Source of the DNA: Solibacillus sp040273735
GTDB taxonomy: Bacteria > Bacillota > Bacilli > Bacillales_A > Planococcaceae
Length of the DNA: 64,000 bases
Direction of reading: 5' to 3'
Assembly: GCF_040273735.1 (NCBI RefSeq)
Contig: NZ_JBELZM010000008.1
Coordinates: 1-64,000 of the forward strand
The position numbers and the translations under genes were made by a program. Of the stretch, positions 27,043-36,880 are shown piece by piece. The notes under the pieces were generated by a model. The model was not told the DNA's origin. It did not search any database and saw only the letters and a program-made list of their open reading frames with translations. Positions within the stretch are counted from its first letter, which is position 1. Every line of letters starts with the position of its first letter.

Positions 27043-27732
27043 ATGGAATATTTAAACTGGAGACATGTATTTAAACTGGACCCTGCAAAGGAAATTTCGG
27101 ATGAGGCATTAGAGCAGATTTGCGAATCAGGTACGGATGTTATTTTAGTTGGCGGAACAGATGATGTGACGTTGGATGGCGTACTGGATTTGCTCGTCCG
27201 TGTCCGTCGTTTTTCAGTACCGATTGCGCTTGAAATTTCAAATGTCGATAGCATTACACCGGGATATGATTATTATTTCATACCGTCCGTGTTGAATAGT
27301 CGAGATACAAAATGGGTGAAAGATCTGCATCATGAAGCGATTAAAGAATACGGTGATGTACTAATTTGGGAAGAGCTTGTAGCGGAGGGCTACTGTATAT
27401 TGAATCCGGATTGTAAAGTAGCGCAAGCAACAGATGCGAAAACGGATTTGACGGTGGAAGATGTAGTGGCTTATGCACGAATGGCCGAAAACTATTTTAA
27501 ATTGCCGATATTTTATTTAGAGTACAGCGGTGCATATGGTGATATCGAAATGGTGAAAGCAACAGCCGAAGTTTTAAATGAAACAAAGCTCTTTTATGGA
27601 GGCGGAATTACGTCCGTTGAACAAGCGAAGGAAATGGCTGCACATGCCAATACTGTAGTGGTCGGAAATATTATTTATGATGATTTAAAAGCGGCATTAA
27701 AAACCGTACAAGCAGTAAAAAGTGTTATATAA
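27043..27732 (+). CDS. pcrB: Heptaprenylglyceryl phosphate synthase
   Basis: The 229-aa TIM-barrel protein belongs to the GGGP/HepGP synthase family. It joins heptaprenyl diphosphate to glycerol-1-phosphate in Bacillales. Family segments are HVFKLDPAKEISDEALEQICESGTDVILVGGTDDV, the phosphate-site YLEYSGAYGD and KLFYGGGITSVEQA, and VVVGNIIYDD. ATG 27043 follows TAGGTGG. A possible promoter with -10 TATACT lies at 26965-26970. pcrB directly precedes pcrA, as in B. subtilis. Confidence 0.95.
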   Translation: MEYLNWRHVFKLDPAKEISDEALEQICESGTDVILVGGTDDVTLDGVLDLLVRVRRFSVPIALEISNVDSITPGYDYYFIPSVLNSRDTKWVKDLHHEAIKEYGDVLIWEELVAEGYCILNPDCKVAQATDAKTDLTVEDVVAYARMAENYFKLPIFYLEYSGAYGDIEMVKATAEVLNETKLFYGGGITSVEQAKEMAAHANTVVVGNIIYDDLKAALKTVQAVKSVI

Positions 27733-27767
27733 TAGGAACAAACGTTCTTTAGATAGGAAGGTGCAAT

Positions 27768-30026
27768 ATGGAGCATATAGCAAAAAATTTAGTAGCGGGA
27801 ATGAATCCACAGCAAGCTGAAGCGGTGAAAACAACGGAAGGCCCGCTCCTGATTATGGCAGGGGCAGGCTCTGGGAAAACACGGGTACTAACTCACCGTA
27901 TCGCCTATTTAGTTGTTGAGCGTGAAGTTTACCCTTCGAAAATTCTAGCCATTACGTTTACAAATAAAGCTGCCCGTGAAATGCGAGAACGAATCGACGG
28001 GATTTTAGGTAACGGAACAACGGAAAGCATGTGGGTATCCACATTCCACTCAATGTGCGTACGCATTTTGCGACGCAATATTGACCGGATCGGCTATTCA
28101 AAGAGCTTCTCAATTTTAGATAGTTCTGATCAGCTGACAGTTATAAAAAATATATTGAAGCAGGATAATATCGATCCGAAAAAATATGATCCGCGTGCAA
28201 TTTTAAATACGATCAGTTCGGCAAAAAACGAGTGCATTACTGTGGACGGCTTTGAAGCGAACATGAATCCGCATAATCCATTTGAAAAGATTGTCGCACA
28301 AGTATATAAAGGCTATCAGAAACGATTAAGACAAAATCAAAGTCTCGATTTTGACGATTTAATCATGCTGACAATACGTCTATTTAATGAAGCGCCGGAC
28401 GTGCTTGAATTTTACCAAAACAAATTCCAGTACATTCACGTTGATGAATATCAAGATACGAATAAATCTCAATACTTGCTTGTGCAGTTACTTGCGAAGA
28501 AATTCCGTAATATTTGTGTTGTAGGGGATTCGGACCAATCGATCTATCGTTGGCGCGGTGCCGATATTTCAAATATATTATCGTTTGAAAAAGATTACAA
28601 AGAAGCAAAGGTTATTATGCTCGAGCAAAACTACCGTTCGACAAAGCGTATTTTACAAGCAGCAAACAGCGTCATTGAAAAGAATAAAGACCGCTATAAA
28701 AAAGTACTGAGAACAGAAAATCCGGAAGGCGAAAAGATTCAGCTTTTCAAAGCAGGCAATGAGCAGGATGAAGCGCAGTATGTCGTACGTACGATTCAAA
28801 AGCTTATGAAGGATGAAGATTACAAGCTGGATGATTTTGCGATTTTATATCGTACTAACGCACAGTCACGTGTAATGGAGGATGTGCTCGTAAAATCGAA
28901 TATGAACTACCAGATTGTTGGCGGTACAAAGTTCTATGATCGTAAAGAGATTAAAGACTTGCTCGCTTACTTGCGTTTAATTGCGAATAATGATGATGAC
29001 TTGTCGCTGGCGAGAATTATCAATGAACCAAAACGTGCAATTGGTGCGACTTCATTTGATAAAATGCTTGTCTATGCGATGGAACGCGATCGTTCGATTT
29101 TCGATGCGATGGGTGAGCTTGTATTTATGGGGCTATCAGGGAAGGCAGCCACTTCCGCAGAAAATTTCTACAATATGATTCGTTCATTAAGTGAACGTCA
29201 GCAAGACTTATCGGTAACAGAGATTGTGGAAGAAGTGCTTGAAAAATCAGGATACCGTCAAATGCTGAAAGCGGAAAAATCGATTGAAGCAGAAAGCCGC
29301 CTGGAAAATATAGAAGAGTTTTTAACAGTAACCCAGGCTTTTGAAGCGCGCAGTGAAGATCAGTCATTAGTGGCATTTTTAACGGACCTTGCACTAATTG
29401 CTGATATTGATTCGTTAGATGAAGAAGAAAAAGCGCAAGGTACGATTATTCTAATGACGATGCATGCCGCAAAAGGACTGGAATTCCCTGTTGTGTTCAT
29501 TATCGGAATGGAGGAAAATATATTCCCCCATTCACGTTCATTGGAAAGTGAAGATGAAATGGCCGAAGAACGACGCTTAATGTATGTCGGTGCTACTCGG
29601 GCTGAACAGCGTCTTTACTTGTCTTGTGCGGGCTCACGTACAATTTTTGGGCGTACAGGCTACAATGCCCCATCACGTTTTTTACGCGAAATTGATGAAA
29701 ATGTGTTAGAGCAGGTTTCAAAAGCAAATACTACATCATATCGCGATGATTCATTGCCATTTAAATCGAACCGTTATGACCGTATGCCGAAGCGTTCATT
29801 AGGAAGTGTGCAGGCACCTGCTTCCCAAACGTCACGTCTGAATTCTACTGGCGGGGATAAGTTTGACTGGAAAGTAGGCGACAAAGCTGCCCATGGTAAA
29901 TGGGGCGTCGGTATGGTCGTAAGCGTAAAAGGTGAAGGTGATGGTATGGAACTGGACATTGCTTTCCCGTCACCAACTGGAATAAAACGTCTGCTAGCGA
30001 AATTTGCGCCGATTACGAAAGCTTAG
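27768..30026 (+). CDS. pcrA: ATP-dependent DNA helicase PcrA
   Basis: The 752-aa SF1A helicase of the UvrD/Rep family has the Q-motif region MNPQQAEAVKTTEGPLLIMAGAGSGKTRVLTHRI (Walker A), VDEYQDTNKSQYLL (Walker B/motif II), GDSDQSIYRWRGAD (motif III), QNYRST (motif IV), MTMHAAKGLEFPVVFI (motif V) and RRLMYVGATRAEQRLYL (motif VI). The C-terminal KVGDKAAHGKWGVGMVV segment is the RNA-polymerase-binding Tudor-like domain of PcrA. It acts in repair and in removing protein roadblocks. The gene lies 9 bp or so ahead of ligA in an operon. Confidence 0.97.
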   Translation: MEHIAKNLVAGMNPQQAEAVKTTEGPLLIMAGAGSGKTRVLTHRIAYLVVEREVYPSKILAITFTNKAAREMRERIDGILGNGTTESMWVSTFHSMCVRILRRNIDRIGYSKSFSILDSSDQLTVIKNILKQDNIDPKKYDPRAILNTISSAKNECITVDGFEANMNPHNPFEKIVAQVYKGYQKRLRQNQSLDFDDLIMLTIRLFNEAPDVLEFYQNKFQYIHVDEYQDTNKSQYLLVQLLAKKFRNICVVGDSDQSIYRWRGADISNILSFEKDYKEAKVIMLEQNYRSTKRILQAANSVIEKNKDRYKKVLRTENPEGEKIQLFKAGNEQDEAQYVVRTIQKLMKDEDYKLDDFAILYRTNAQSRVMEDVLVKSNMNYQIVGGTKFYDRKEIKDLLAYLRLIANNDDDLSLARIINEPKRAIGATSFDKMLVYAMERDRSIFDAMGELVFMGLSGKAATSAENFYNMIRSLSERQQDLSVTEIVEEVLEKSGYRQMLKAEKSIEAESRLENIEEFLTVTQAFEARSEDQSLVAFLTDLALIADIDSLDEEEKAQGTIILMTMHAAKGLEFPVVFIIGMEENIFPHSRSLESEDEMAEERRLMYVGATRAEQRLYLSCAGSRTIFGRTGYNAPSRFLREIDENVLEQVSKANTTSYRDDSLPFKSNRYDRMPKRSLGSVQAPASQTSRLNSTGGDKFDWKVGDKAAHGKWGVGMVVSVKGEGDGMELDIAFPSPTGIKRLLAKFAPITKA

Positions 30027-30038
30027 GAGGAACATTTG

Positions 30039-32036
30039 ATGAATGAAATAGAACAAAGAATTGCGGAATTGAACAAGCTTCTTCATGAGTATGGCTATGC
30101 GTATTATGTACTGGATAAACCGATAGTAGAAGATAGCGTATATGATCAGCTTTTACATGAACTTATCGCATTAGAAGAAGCAAATCCGGAATTTATTTAT
30201 CCTGATTCTCCTACTCAGCGTGTCGGTGGCATGGTATTGGAAGGATTTAAAAAAGTAACGCATGAAACAGCGATGCTTAGTTTGTCGAATGCTTTCAATG
30301 AGGAAGATTTGCGTGATTTTGACCGGAAAATCGAACAGGCAATCGGTAAAAATTACTCGTATGTATGTGAGCTGAAAATTGATGGTTTGGCCATATCTCT
30401 ACGCTATGAAAACGGGGTATTTGTACAAGGTGCTACACGTGGTGACGGAACAGTAGGGGAAGACATTACAGCCAACCTGAAAACAATCCGTGCCATTCCT
30501 TTACGTTTAAAAGAACCAGTAACATTAGAAGTGCGCGGCGAAGCCTATATGCCGAAAAAATCTTTTGAGAAACTGAATGAACGTCGTGCTGAAAATGGAG
30601 AAGAGCTATTTGCAAATCCTCGAAACGCGGCAGCAGGATCGTTGCGTCAATTAGACCCGAAAATTGCAGCAAGCCGAAATTTATCGACGTTTATATATGC
30701 AGTTGGCGGGGACGGAGAAAGCTATGGCATTGATGGGCACTGGGAAATGCTCAAGTATTTGGAGGAGCTAGGTTTTCCATCAAATAAAGAGCGTGAGTAT
30801 TGCGAAACTATTGAGGACGTTTTGGCGTTTATAGAAAAGTGGACAGAAGCGCGCCCAAATTTATCATATGAAATTGATGGTATCGTCATCAAAGTGAATC
30901 GCTATGCCCAACAAGATGAGCTTGGCTTTACAGCAAAATCGCCGCGCTGGGCAATTGCCTACAAATTCCCTGCTGAAGAAGTTATAACAAAGTTATTAGA
31001 TATTGAACTGACGGTAGGTCGCACGGGTGTTATTACTCCAACAGCGATTTTAACACCGGTACTTGTTGCGGGAACTACTGTGAGCCGTGCATCATTGCAC
31101 AATGAAGACCTTATTCGCGAAAAGGACATTCGAATCGATGATACGGTCATCGTACGAAAAGCAGGGGATATTATCCCGCAAATTGTGGGGGTCGTTCTGG
31201 AGCAGCGCCCGGATGACACCGTACCGTACAAAATGCCGACACATTGTCCTGCTTGTGACGAAGAAGTTGTACGTATTGATACTGATGTAGCATTGCGCTG
31301 CGTGAATCCTCAATGTCCTGCGCAAATTGCGGAAGGTGTGAAACATTTCGTATCACGTAATGCGATGAATATCGACGGTCTTGGCGAGAAGGTAGTCGAA
31401 CAGCTGCTGCGCGAAGGCTATATTCAAGATGTAGCGGGACTATATGAACTTACAGTAGAACAGCTGATCAATCTGGAGCGAATGGGACAAAAATCGGCGA
31501 CAAATTTAGTTGAAGCGCTTATTCAGTCAAAGGATAATTCGCTGGAACGATTATTATTTGGTCTTGGAATCCGCCATGTTGGGGAAAAAGCAGCTAAGAT
31601 TTTGGCAGCTCATTTTGAAACGATCGATGCACTAATGGTCGCTACTGAAGACGAATTGAAAGATATTCATGAAATTGGCGATAAAATGGCCGAATCGATT
31701 GTAGCGTATTTTGCAAGCGAGCAAGTACAACAATTAATCGAACGCCTAAAAGGATTTGGCTTAAATATGTCCTATAAAGGCAAGAAAGTTGTCGTGGAAG
31801 CAGGGGCAAATCCTTTTGCAGGAAAAACAATTGTACTGACAGGTAAATTACAGCAATTGACACGTAACGAAGCAAAGGCGAAAATAGAACAGTTAGGTGG
31901 TACGGTTGCAGGAAGTGTCAGTAAAAAGACAGACCTTGTAATTGTCGGAGAAGATGCAGGCTCGAAGCTTGAAAAGGCCCAAAGCTTAGGCATTGAAATT
32001 TGGGATGAAGTGCGCCTAATCGAACAATTAATATAG
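30039..32036 (+). CDS. ligA: NAD-dependent DNA ligase
   Basis: The 665-aa protein has the family layout: N-terminal Ia domain with DSVYDQLLHEL, adenylation domain with nucleophile lysine in CELKIDGLAISLRYENG, an OB fold with VGRTGVITPTAILTPV, a four-cysteine zinc finger (CPAC and CVNPQCP), helix-hairpin-helix repeats (FGLGIRHVGEKAAKIL, DIHEIGDKMAESI) and a C-terminal BRCT domain (AGKTIVLTGKLQQLTRNEAKAKIEQLGG). It seals nicks in replication and repair. ATG 30039 follows AGGAGGAACA; a TTG one codon upstream is less likely. Confidence 0.97.
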   Translation: MNEIEQRIAELNKLLHEYGYAYYVLDKPIVEDSVYDQLLHELIALEEANPEFIYPDSPTQRVGGMVLEGFKKVTHETAMLSLSNAFNEEDLRDFDRKIEQAIGKNYSYVCELKIDGLAISLRYENGVFVQGATRGDGTVGEDITANLKTIRAIPLRLKEPVTLEVRGEAYMPKKSFEKLNERRAENGEELFANPRNAAAGSLRQLDPKIAASRNLSTFIYAVGGDGESYGIDGHWEMLKYLEELGFPSNKEREYCETIEDVLAFIEKWTEARPNLSYEIDGIVIKVNRYAQQDELGFTAKSPRWAIAYKFPAEEVITKLLDIELTVGRTGVITPTAILTPVLVAGTTVSRASLHNEDLIREKDIRIDDTVIVRKAGDIIPQIVGVVLEQRPDDTVPYKMPTHCPACDEEVVRIDTDVALRCVNPQCPAQIAEGVKHFVSRNAMNIDGLGEKVVEQLLREGYIQDVAGLYELTVEQLINLERMGQKSATNLVEALIQSKDNSLERLLFGLGIRHVGEKAAKILAAHFETIDALMVATEDELKDIHEIGDKMAESIVAYFASEQVQQLIERLKGFGLNMSYKGKKVVVEAGANPFAGKTIVLTGKLQQLTRNEAKAKIEQLGGTVAGSVSKKTDLVIVGEDAGSKLEKAQSLGIEIWDEVRLIEQLI

Positions 32037-32054
32037 TAAAGGGGACTTGCTCTC

Positions 32055-33230
32055 ATGAAACGTTATCGCTGGATACCTGCGATAATTGTAGCGGCGATGT
32101 TGTCAGCGTGTGCGCCAAACCTCACACCTGATACAGAACTGACGCAAGAATCAGATACAGAACAAGCTGTGGAAACAACAATTATCCCGAACATGCAAAT
32201 AAACGATAAATTTTATCGTACATTGATTCCATATAAGGAAAGTGCGAGCCGTGGTTTAGTTGTTTCCAATATTTATACGAAGTACGATATGAAGGAAGTC
32301 GAAACAGGCTTAATGCGTATTTCACAAAATCATTTCGATACGGAAAACTACTATTTCCAGGAAGGTCAGTATTTAGATGAAGAAACATTGAAATACTGGT
32401 TAGCCCGTCCAAACCAAACAGAAGACAAAGGACCGGAGTACCAAGGTCTAAACCCGTCAAGCGTGGATGAGGCGACAGGCAAGGAAATGGAACCAACTGT
32501 GAAAGCAACAGAAGCTCCGGTTTATTTGGCACACATTGTGGAACAAAATTATTTAACAAAAACCGATGAGAACAAAGTAAAGCTGGCAGGTGTTTCAATC
32601 GGATTAGCTTTAAATTCAGTTTACTATTATCAGAAAGAACAGTATGGAGAATTTTTTGAACAAAAAATTCCCGATGCGGAAATAGAAGCAGAAGGTAAAA
32701 AAATAGCGCAGGAAGTTATCAATCGATTGCGTGCTCGTCCGGAACTGGCAGATGTCCCGATTGTAATTGGTTTATTTAAACAAGCTGAAAGAAATGCGAT
32801 TGTACCAGGGACATATACTGACTATAACTTCGCAGATAAAGGAAAAACAGAATTGGGTGAGTGGAAAGCAATCGATGAAAAATACGTTACTTTCCCGATG
32901 AGTTCGCCGGATGATGTATACCGTGAGTTGAATACGAATTTCCAAAACTTTAAGCAGGATGTCGATAAATATTTCTCGAACTTCACGAGTGTGTTTGCCA
33001 CTGGGTTTTACCAAAACAAAAAAGTCCAGAAGCTTGATATCGAAATCCCGATCCAGTTTTACGGAACAGCTGAAATTACAGGATTTACACAGTATTTGAC
33101 CGGCTTAATGCTTAATCATTTACCCCTTGATCTGTATATTTCGGTGAGTATTACTTCTGTTAACGGACCAGAAGTACTAATTATTAAAGAACCGAATGAA
33201 GATGAGCCTTTTGTTCATATTTATGAGTAA
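32055..33230 (+). CDS. camS: CamS-family sex pheromone-type lipoprotein
   Basis: The 391-aa lipoprotein has lipobox LSAC (Cys19) and matches the CamS family (YerH in B. subtilis), seen in IIPNMQINDKFYRTLIPYKESASRGLV, YQGLNPS and the C-terminal IPIQFYGTAEITGFTQYL. In some Gram-positives the signal peptide of this family yields the cAM373 pheromone-like peptide; here the mature function is unknown. It starts 18 nt after ligA, the standard Bacillales order. Confidence 0.93.
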   Translation: MKRYRWIPAIIVAAMLSACAPNLTPDTELTQESDTEQAVETTIIPNMQINDKFYRTLIPYKESASRGLVVSNIYTKYDMKEVETGLMRISQNHFDTENYYFQEGQYLDEETLKYWLARPNQTEDKGPEYQGLNPSSVDEATGKEMEPTVKATEAPVYLAHIVEQNYLTKTDENKVKLAGVSIGLALNSVYYYQKEQYGEFFEQKIPDAEIEAEGKKIAQEVINRLRARPELADVPIVIGLFKQAERNAIVPGTYTDYNFADKGKTELGEWKAIDEKYVTFPMSSPDDVYRELNTNFQNFKQDVDKYFSNFTSVFATGFYQNKKVQKLDIEIPIQFYGTAEITGFTQYLTGLMLNHLPLDLYISVSITSVNGPEVLIIKEPNEDEPFVHIYE

Positions 33231-33240
33231 AATCTCCCGA

Positions 33241-33277
33241 AAAATACCATACTTTTACGAGTGTGGTATTTTCTTTT
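33241..33277 (+). terminator. Intrinsic terminator of the pcrB-pcrA-ligA-camS operon
   Basis: AAAATACCATAC pairs with GTGTGGTATTTT (one G-U pair), followed by CTTTTT, 10 nt after the camS stop. The remaining 246 bp to gatC contain no gene that I can support and only small GC-rich dyads near 33463-33490. Confidence 0.85.
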
Positions 33278-33523
33278 TGCGCAGGATTTCTACTTCACTA
33301 CGTTAATGCGTTGATTTGGCGAAAAATCGTCGTAAGTGGGGGATTGTTTGCTGGATTTTTTCCTAAAGCGAAGATTTTTACAAGGAAAAATGTTATCATT
33401 ATGGGCATGGTTTATGTAGAATCAGCGGGTATCCAAAACAATCACTGACTCCACATATAGACCCGGCGGATGATCCGGATTTTGCCGAGGTATATTTGAT
33501 TCGATAACTTGGAGGTGTAACAA

Positions 33524-33814
33524 ATGGCAAAAATTTCAAAAGAAGAAGTAAAACACGTAGCGCACTTAGCTCGCCTTGCTATTACAGAAGAGGAAGCAGA
33601 GAAATTTGCTGAACAACTAGGTAAAATTACTGATTTCGCAGAGCAGTTAAATGAATTAGATACAACAAATGTTGAACCGACTTCACATGTTTTACCTTTA
33701 GTGAACGTACTTCGCGAGGACGTAGCAAAAGAAGGCTTACCTCTTGAAAAAGTAATGCTGAACGTAAAAGAACAAGAAGCAGGTCAAATTAAAGTACCAT
33801 CAATTATGGAGTAA
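33524..33814 (+). CDS. gatC: Asp/Glu-tRNA amidotransferase subunit GatC
   Basis: The 96-aa GatC stabilises the GatA-GatB complex that turns misacylated Glu-tRNA(Gln) and Asp-tRNA(Asn) into the correct forms. Conserved segments are VKHVAHLARLAITEEEAEKFAEQLGKI and the PTSHVLPLVNVLREDV loop. GGAGGTG precedes ATG 33524. It heads the gatCAB operon. Confidence 0.96.
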   Translation: MAKISKEEVKHVAHLARLAITEEEAEKFAEQLGKITDFAEQLNELDTTNVEPTSHVLPLVNVLREDVAKEGLPLEKVMLNVKEQEAGQIKVPSIME

Positions 33815-33831
33815 TAGGAGGAACCACTCGC

Positions 33832-35295
33832 ATGACAGTATTTGAGCGCACATCAGCACAATTGCAAGAGAGCTTAAAGTCGGGTGAACTAACAATTGCG
33901 GATTTAACAAAAGAAGCGTTTGACCGCATTGAAAAGTTGGACGGCGATGTACAAGCTTTCTTAGCACTAAATAAAGAACAAGCAACTGCAAAAGCAGCTG
34001 AATTAGATCAAGTTCCTTTTGAGGAGCGCGGTCCATTATTCGGTATGCCTATTGGCGTAAAGGATAATATCGTAACAGAAGGATTGGAAACAACTTGTGC
34101 TTCTAAAATTCTGGAAGGCTTTATGCCAATTTACGATGCAACAATCGTAAAAAAATTACGTGATGCTGGCATGATTACAGTCGGTAAATTGAACATGGAT
34201 GAATTCGCAATGGGTTCTTCTAACGAAAACTCTGCTTATAAAACAACTAAAAACCCATGGAACCTTTCACATGTGCCAGGTGGTTCTTCAGGTGCATCTG
34301 CAGCAGCAGTTGCAGCGGGTGAAGTGCCATTTTCACTAGGTTCTGATACGGGTGGATCAATCCGTCAACCAGCAGCTTACTGTGGTGTTGTAGGAATGAA
34401 ACCTACATACGGTCGTGTATCTCGTTTCGGTTTAGTTGCATTCGCATCTTCTTTAGACCAGATCGGACCAATTACACGCAATGTAAAAGACAATGCATTA
34501 TTACTTGAAGCAATCTCAGGTGTAGACGAAATGGATTCTACTTCTGCAGATGTGCCAGTACCAAACTATGCAGCCGCTTTAGACGGTAATATTAAAGGCT
34601 TAAAAATTGCTGTACCAAAAGAATTCCTAGGTGAAGGCGTTGGCGAAGCAGCAAAACAGTCGGTACTTGATGCATTGGAAGTATTAAAAGGCTTAGGTGC
34701 TACAGTAGAAGAGGTATCTTTACCACACTCTAAATATGCATTAGCAGCTTATTACATTCTCTCTTCATCAGAAGCATCTTCAAACCTTTCACGTTTCGAT
34801 GGTATTCGCTACGGCTACCGTTCAGAAAACGCGAAAAACTTATTAGAGCTGTACAAACAATCCCGTGCTGAAGGTTTCGGCGATGAGGTAAAACGTCGTA
34901 TTATGCTTGGAACATATTCATTATCAGCAGGTACGTATGATGCTTACTACAAAAAAGCACAACAAGCGCGTACTTTAATTAAAGCTGATTATGACAAAGT
35001 ATTCGAAAACTATGATGTAATCATCGGGCCAACTGCACCAACACCAGCATTCGCTATTGGCGCAAACATTGATGACCCAATGACAATGTACGCAAACGAT
35101 ATTTTAACAATTCCAATCAACTTGGCAGGTGTACCGGCAATTTCAGTTCCATGCGGTTTTGAAAACGGATTACCATTAGGTTTACAAATTATCGGTAAGC
35201 ATTTTGATGAAGAAACACTTTACCGTGTGGCATACGCTTATGAGCAACAAACAGATTTCGCTAAACAAACTCCAGCATTATGGGAGGTAAAATAA
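33832..35295 (+). CDS. gatA: Asp/Glu-tRNA amidotransferase subunit GatA
   Basis: GatA is the amidase that frees ammonia from glutamine. The 487-aa amidase-signature protein has the Ser-cis-Ser-Lys triad: Lys in GVKDNIVTEG, and the two serines in PGGSSGASAAAVAAG and GSDTGGSIRQPAAYCG. AGGAGGAACC precedes ATG 33832, and the stop is 1 nt before gatB. Confidence 0.97.
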   Translation: MTVFERTSAQLQESLKSGELTIADLTKEAFDRIEKLDGDVQAFLALNKEQATAKAAELDQVPFEERGPLFGMPIGVKDNIVTEGLETTCASKILEGFMPIYDATIVKKLRDAGMITVGKLNMDEFAMGSSNENSAYKTTKNPWNLSHVPGGSSGASAAAVAAGEVPFSLGSDTGGSIRQPAAYCGVVGMKPTYGRVSRFGLVAFASSLDQIGPITRNVKDNALLLEAISGVDEMDSTSADVPVPNYAAALDGNIKGLKIAVPKEFLGEGVGEAAKQSVLDALEVLKGLGATVEEVSLPHSKYALAAYYILSSSEASSNLSRFDGIRYGYRSENAKNLLELYKQSRAEGFGDEVKRRIMLGTYSLSAGTYDAYYKKAQQARTLIKADYDKVFENYDVIIGPTAPTPAFAIGANIDDPMTMYANDILTIPINLAGVPAISVPCGFENGLPLGLQIIGKHFDEETLYRVAYAYEQQTDFAKQTPALWEVK

Positions 35296-35296
35296 A

Positions 35297-36742
35297 ATGA
35301 ACTTTGAAACAGTCATTGGCTTAGAGATTCACGTTGAATTAAAAACAAACTCAAAAATCTTCTCTAGCAGTCCAAACCACTTTGGTGCGGAACCAAACAC
35401 TAATACAACAGTAATCGACCTTGGTTATCCAGGTGTTTTACCAGTATTAAATAAACAAGTAGTAGATTACGCTATGCGTGCTTCTTTAGCATTAAACATG
35501 GAAATCGAACAAGAAACTAAGTTCGACCGTAAAAACTACTTCTATCCGGACAATCCGAAAGCTTACCAAATTTCACAATTTGATAAGCCAATCGGTAAAA
35601 ATGGTTGGGTAGAAATCGAAATTCCAGCTAAAGGTGATACACCAGGCTACAAAAAGAAAATCGGTATTACCCGTCTTCACATGGAAGAAGATGCTGGTAA
35701 ATTAACGCATGCTGATGGCTATTCTTTAGTGGACTTAAACCGTCAAGGTACGCCATTAGTAGAAATCGTTTCTGAACCGGATATCCGCACGCCAGACGAA
35801 GCGTATGCTTATCTTGAAAAAGTAAAATCAATCATCCAATATACAGGCGTTTCTGACGTACGTATGGAGGAAGGTTCTCTTCGTTGTGATGCGAACATTT
35901 CAATTCGTCCATACGGTCAAGAAGAGTTCGGAACGAAAACTGAGCTTAAAAACTTGAACTCATTCAACTTTGTCCGTCGTGGTTTAGAGCACGAAGAAAT
36001 CCGCCAAGCAGAAGTATTAATGGCTGGTGGCGTTATTGAGCAGGAAACACGCCGTTTTGATGAGAAAACAGGTAAAACAATTCTTATGCGTGTTAAAGAA
36101 GGTACGGATGATTACCGTTACTTCCCAGAGCCGGACTTAGTGCGTCTTTCGATTTCTGATGAATGGGTAGAGCGCGTACGTAACGAGATTCCGGAATTAC
36201 CGGATGCTCGTAAAGCACGTTATGTTTCTGAATTAGGCTTAAATGATTATGATGCAAACGTACTTGTAGTAAACAAAGAGATTTCCGATTTCTTTGATGC
36301 AACTGTAAATGCAGGTGCTGATGCGAAATTATCAGCTAACTGGTTGATGGGTGATATTTCTGCATACTTAAATGCAGAACAAAAAGAGCTGAAAAATACA
36401 GCTCTAACACCGGAAAACTTGGCTGGTATGGTGAAATTAATTTCGGACGGTACAATTTCTTCTAAAATCGCGAAAAAAGTATTCACTGAGTTAGTAACGA
36501 ATGGTGGAGACGCTGCGAAAATCGTGAAAGAAAAAGGCTTAGTACAAATTTCTGATCCGGAAGTAATCCGTGGTTTCGTAACAACTGTTCTTGATAATGA
36601 TGCAAAATCAGTAGAAGATTTCAAAGCTGGTAAAGACCGTGCGATTAAAGCACTTCTTGGCCAAATTATGAAAGCTTCTAAAGGTCAGGCAAACCCACAA
36701 TTAACAAACCAAATCTTAATGGAAGAAATTAATAAACGTTAA
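35297..36742 (+). CDS. gatB: Asp/Glu-tRNA amidotransferase subunit GatB
   Basis: GatB binds the misacylated tRNA and activates its side chain with ATP. The 481-aa protein begins with ETVIGLEIHVELKTNSKIFSS and contains YPGVLPVLN, RLHMEEDAGKL and the GTKTELKNLNSFNFVRRGLEHE stretch of the kinase-like core, with a C-terminal YqeY-like tail (KALLGQIMKASKGQANPQLTNQIL) that contacts tRNA. The ribosome binding site GGGAGGT is in the end of gatA. Confidence 0.97.
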   Translation: MNFETVIGLEIHVELKTNSKIFSSSPNHFGAEPNTNTTVIDLGYPGVLPVLNKQVVDYAMRASLALNMEIEQETKFDRKNYFYPDNPKAYQISQFDKPIGKNGWVEIEIPAKGDTPGYKKKIGITRLHMEEDAGKLTHADGYSLVDLNRQGTPLVEIVSEPDIRTPDEAYAYLEKVKSIIQYTGVSDVRMEEGSLRCDANISIRPYGQEEFGTKTELKNLNSFNFVRRGLEHEEIRQAEVLMAGGVIEQETRRFDEKTGKTILMRVKEGTDDYRYFPEPDLVRLSISDEWVERVRNEIPELPDARKARYVSELGLNDYDANVLVVNKEISDFFDATVNAGADAKLSANWLMGDISAYLNAEQKELKNTALTPENLAGMVKLISDGTISSKIAKKVFTELVTNGGDAAKIVKEKGLVQISDPEVIRGFVTTVLDNDAKSVEDFKAGKDRAIKALLGQIMKASKGQANPQLTNQILMEEINKR

Positions 36743-36753
36743 TTTTTTCTTAG

Positions 36754-36790
36754 AAACGGCAGTCCATTCTTAAATTGGACTGTCGTTTTA
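36754..36790 (+). terminator. Intrinsic terminator of gatCAB
   Basis: AAACGGCAGTCCA pairs with TGGACTGTCGTTT around a 9-nt loop, followed by T residues just after gatB. Confidence 0.85.
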
Positions 36791-36812
36791 TTTTGTTCTA
36801 AAAGGAATTTTC

Positions 36813-36841
36813 TTGAAAAATGACAAGTATAGGCTAATAAT
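36813..36841 (+). promoter_or_regulatory. Probable promoter of nagA
   Basis: A -35 TTGAAA (36813-36818) is separated by 16-17 bp from a -10 TAATAAT (36835-36841), upstream of the nagA ribosome binding site AAAGGAGGG. No operator of the NagR/YvoA kind is obvious. Confidence 0.4.
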
Positions 36842-36880
36842 GGGGAATATATAAGGCGAGGTTAAAGGAGGGAAACGTTC

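Noticed and set aside
33263..33448. A 61-aa ORF between camS and gatC
   Set aside because: Its start is inside the camS terminator, no ribosome binding site is seen, and composition is not protein-like.
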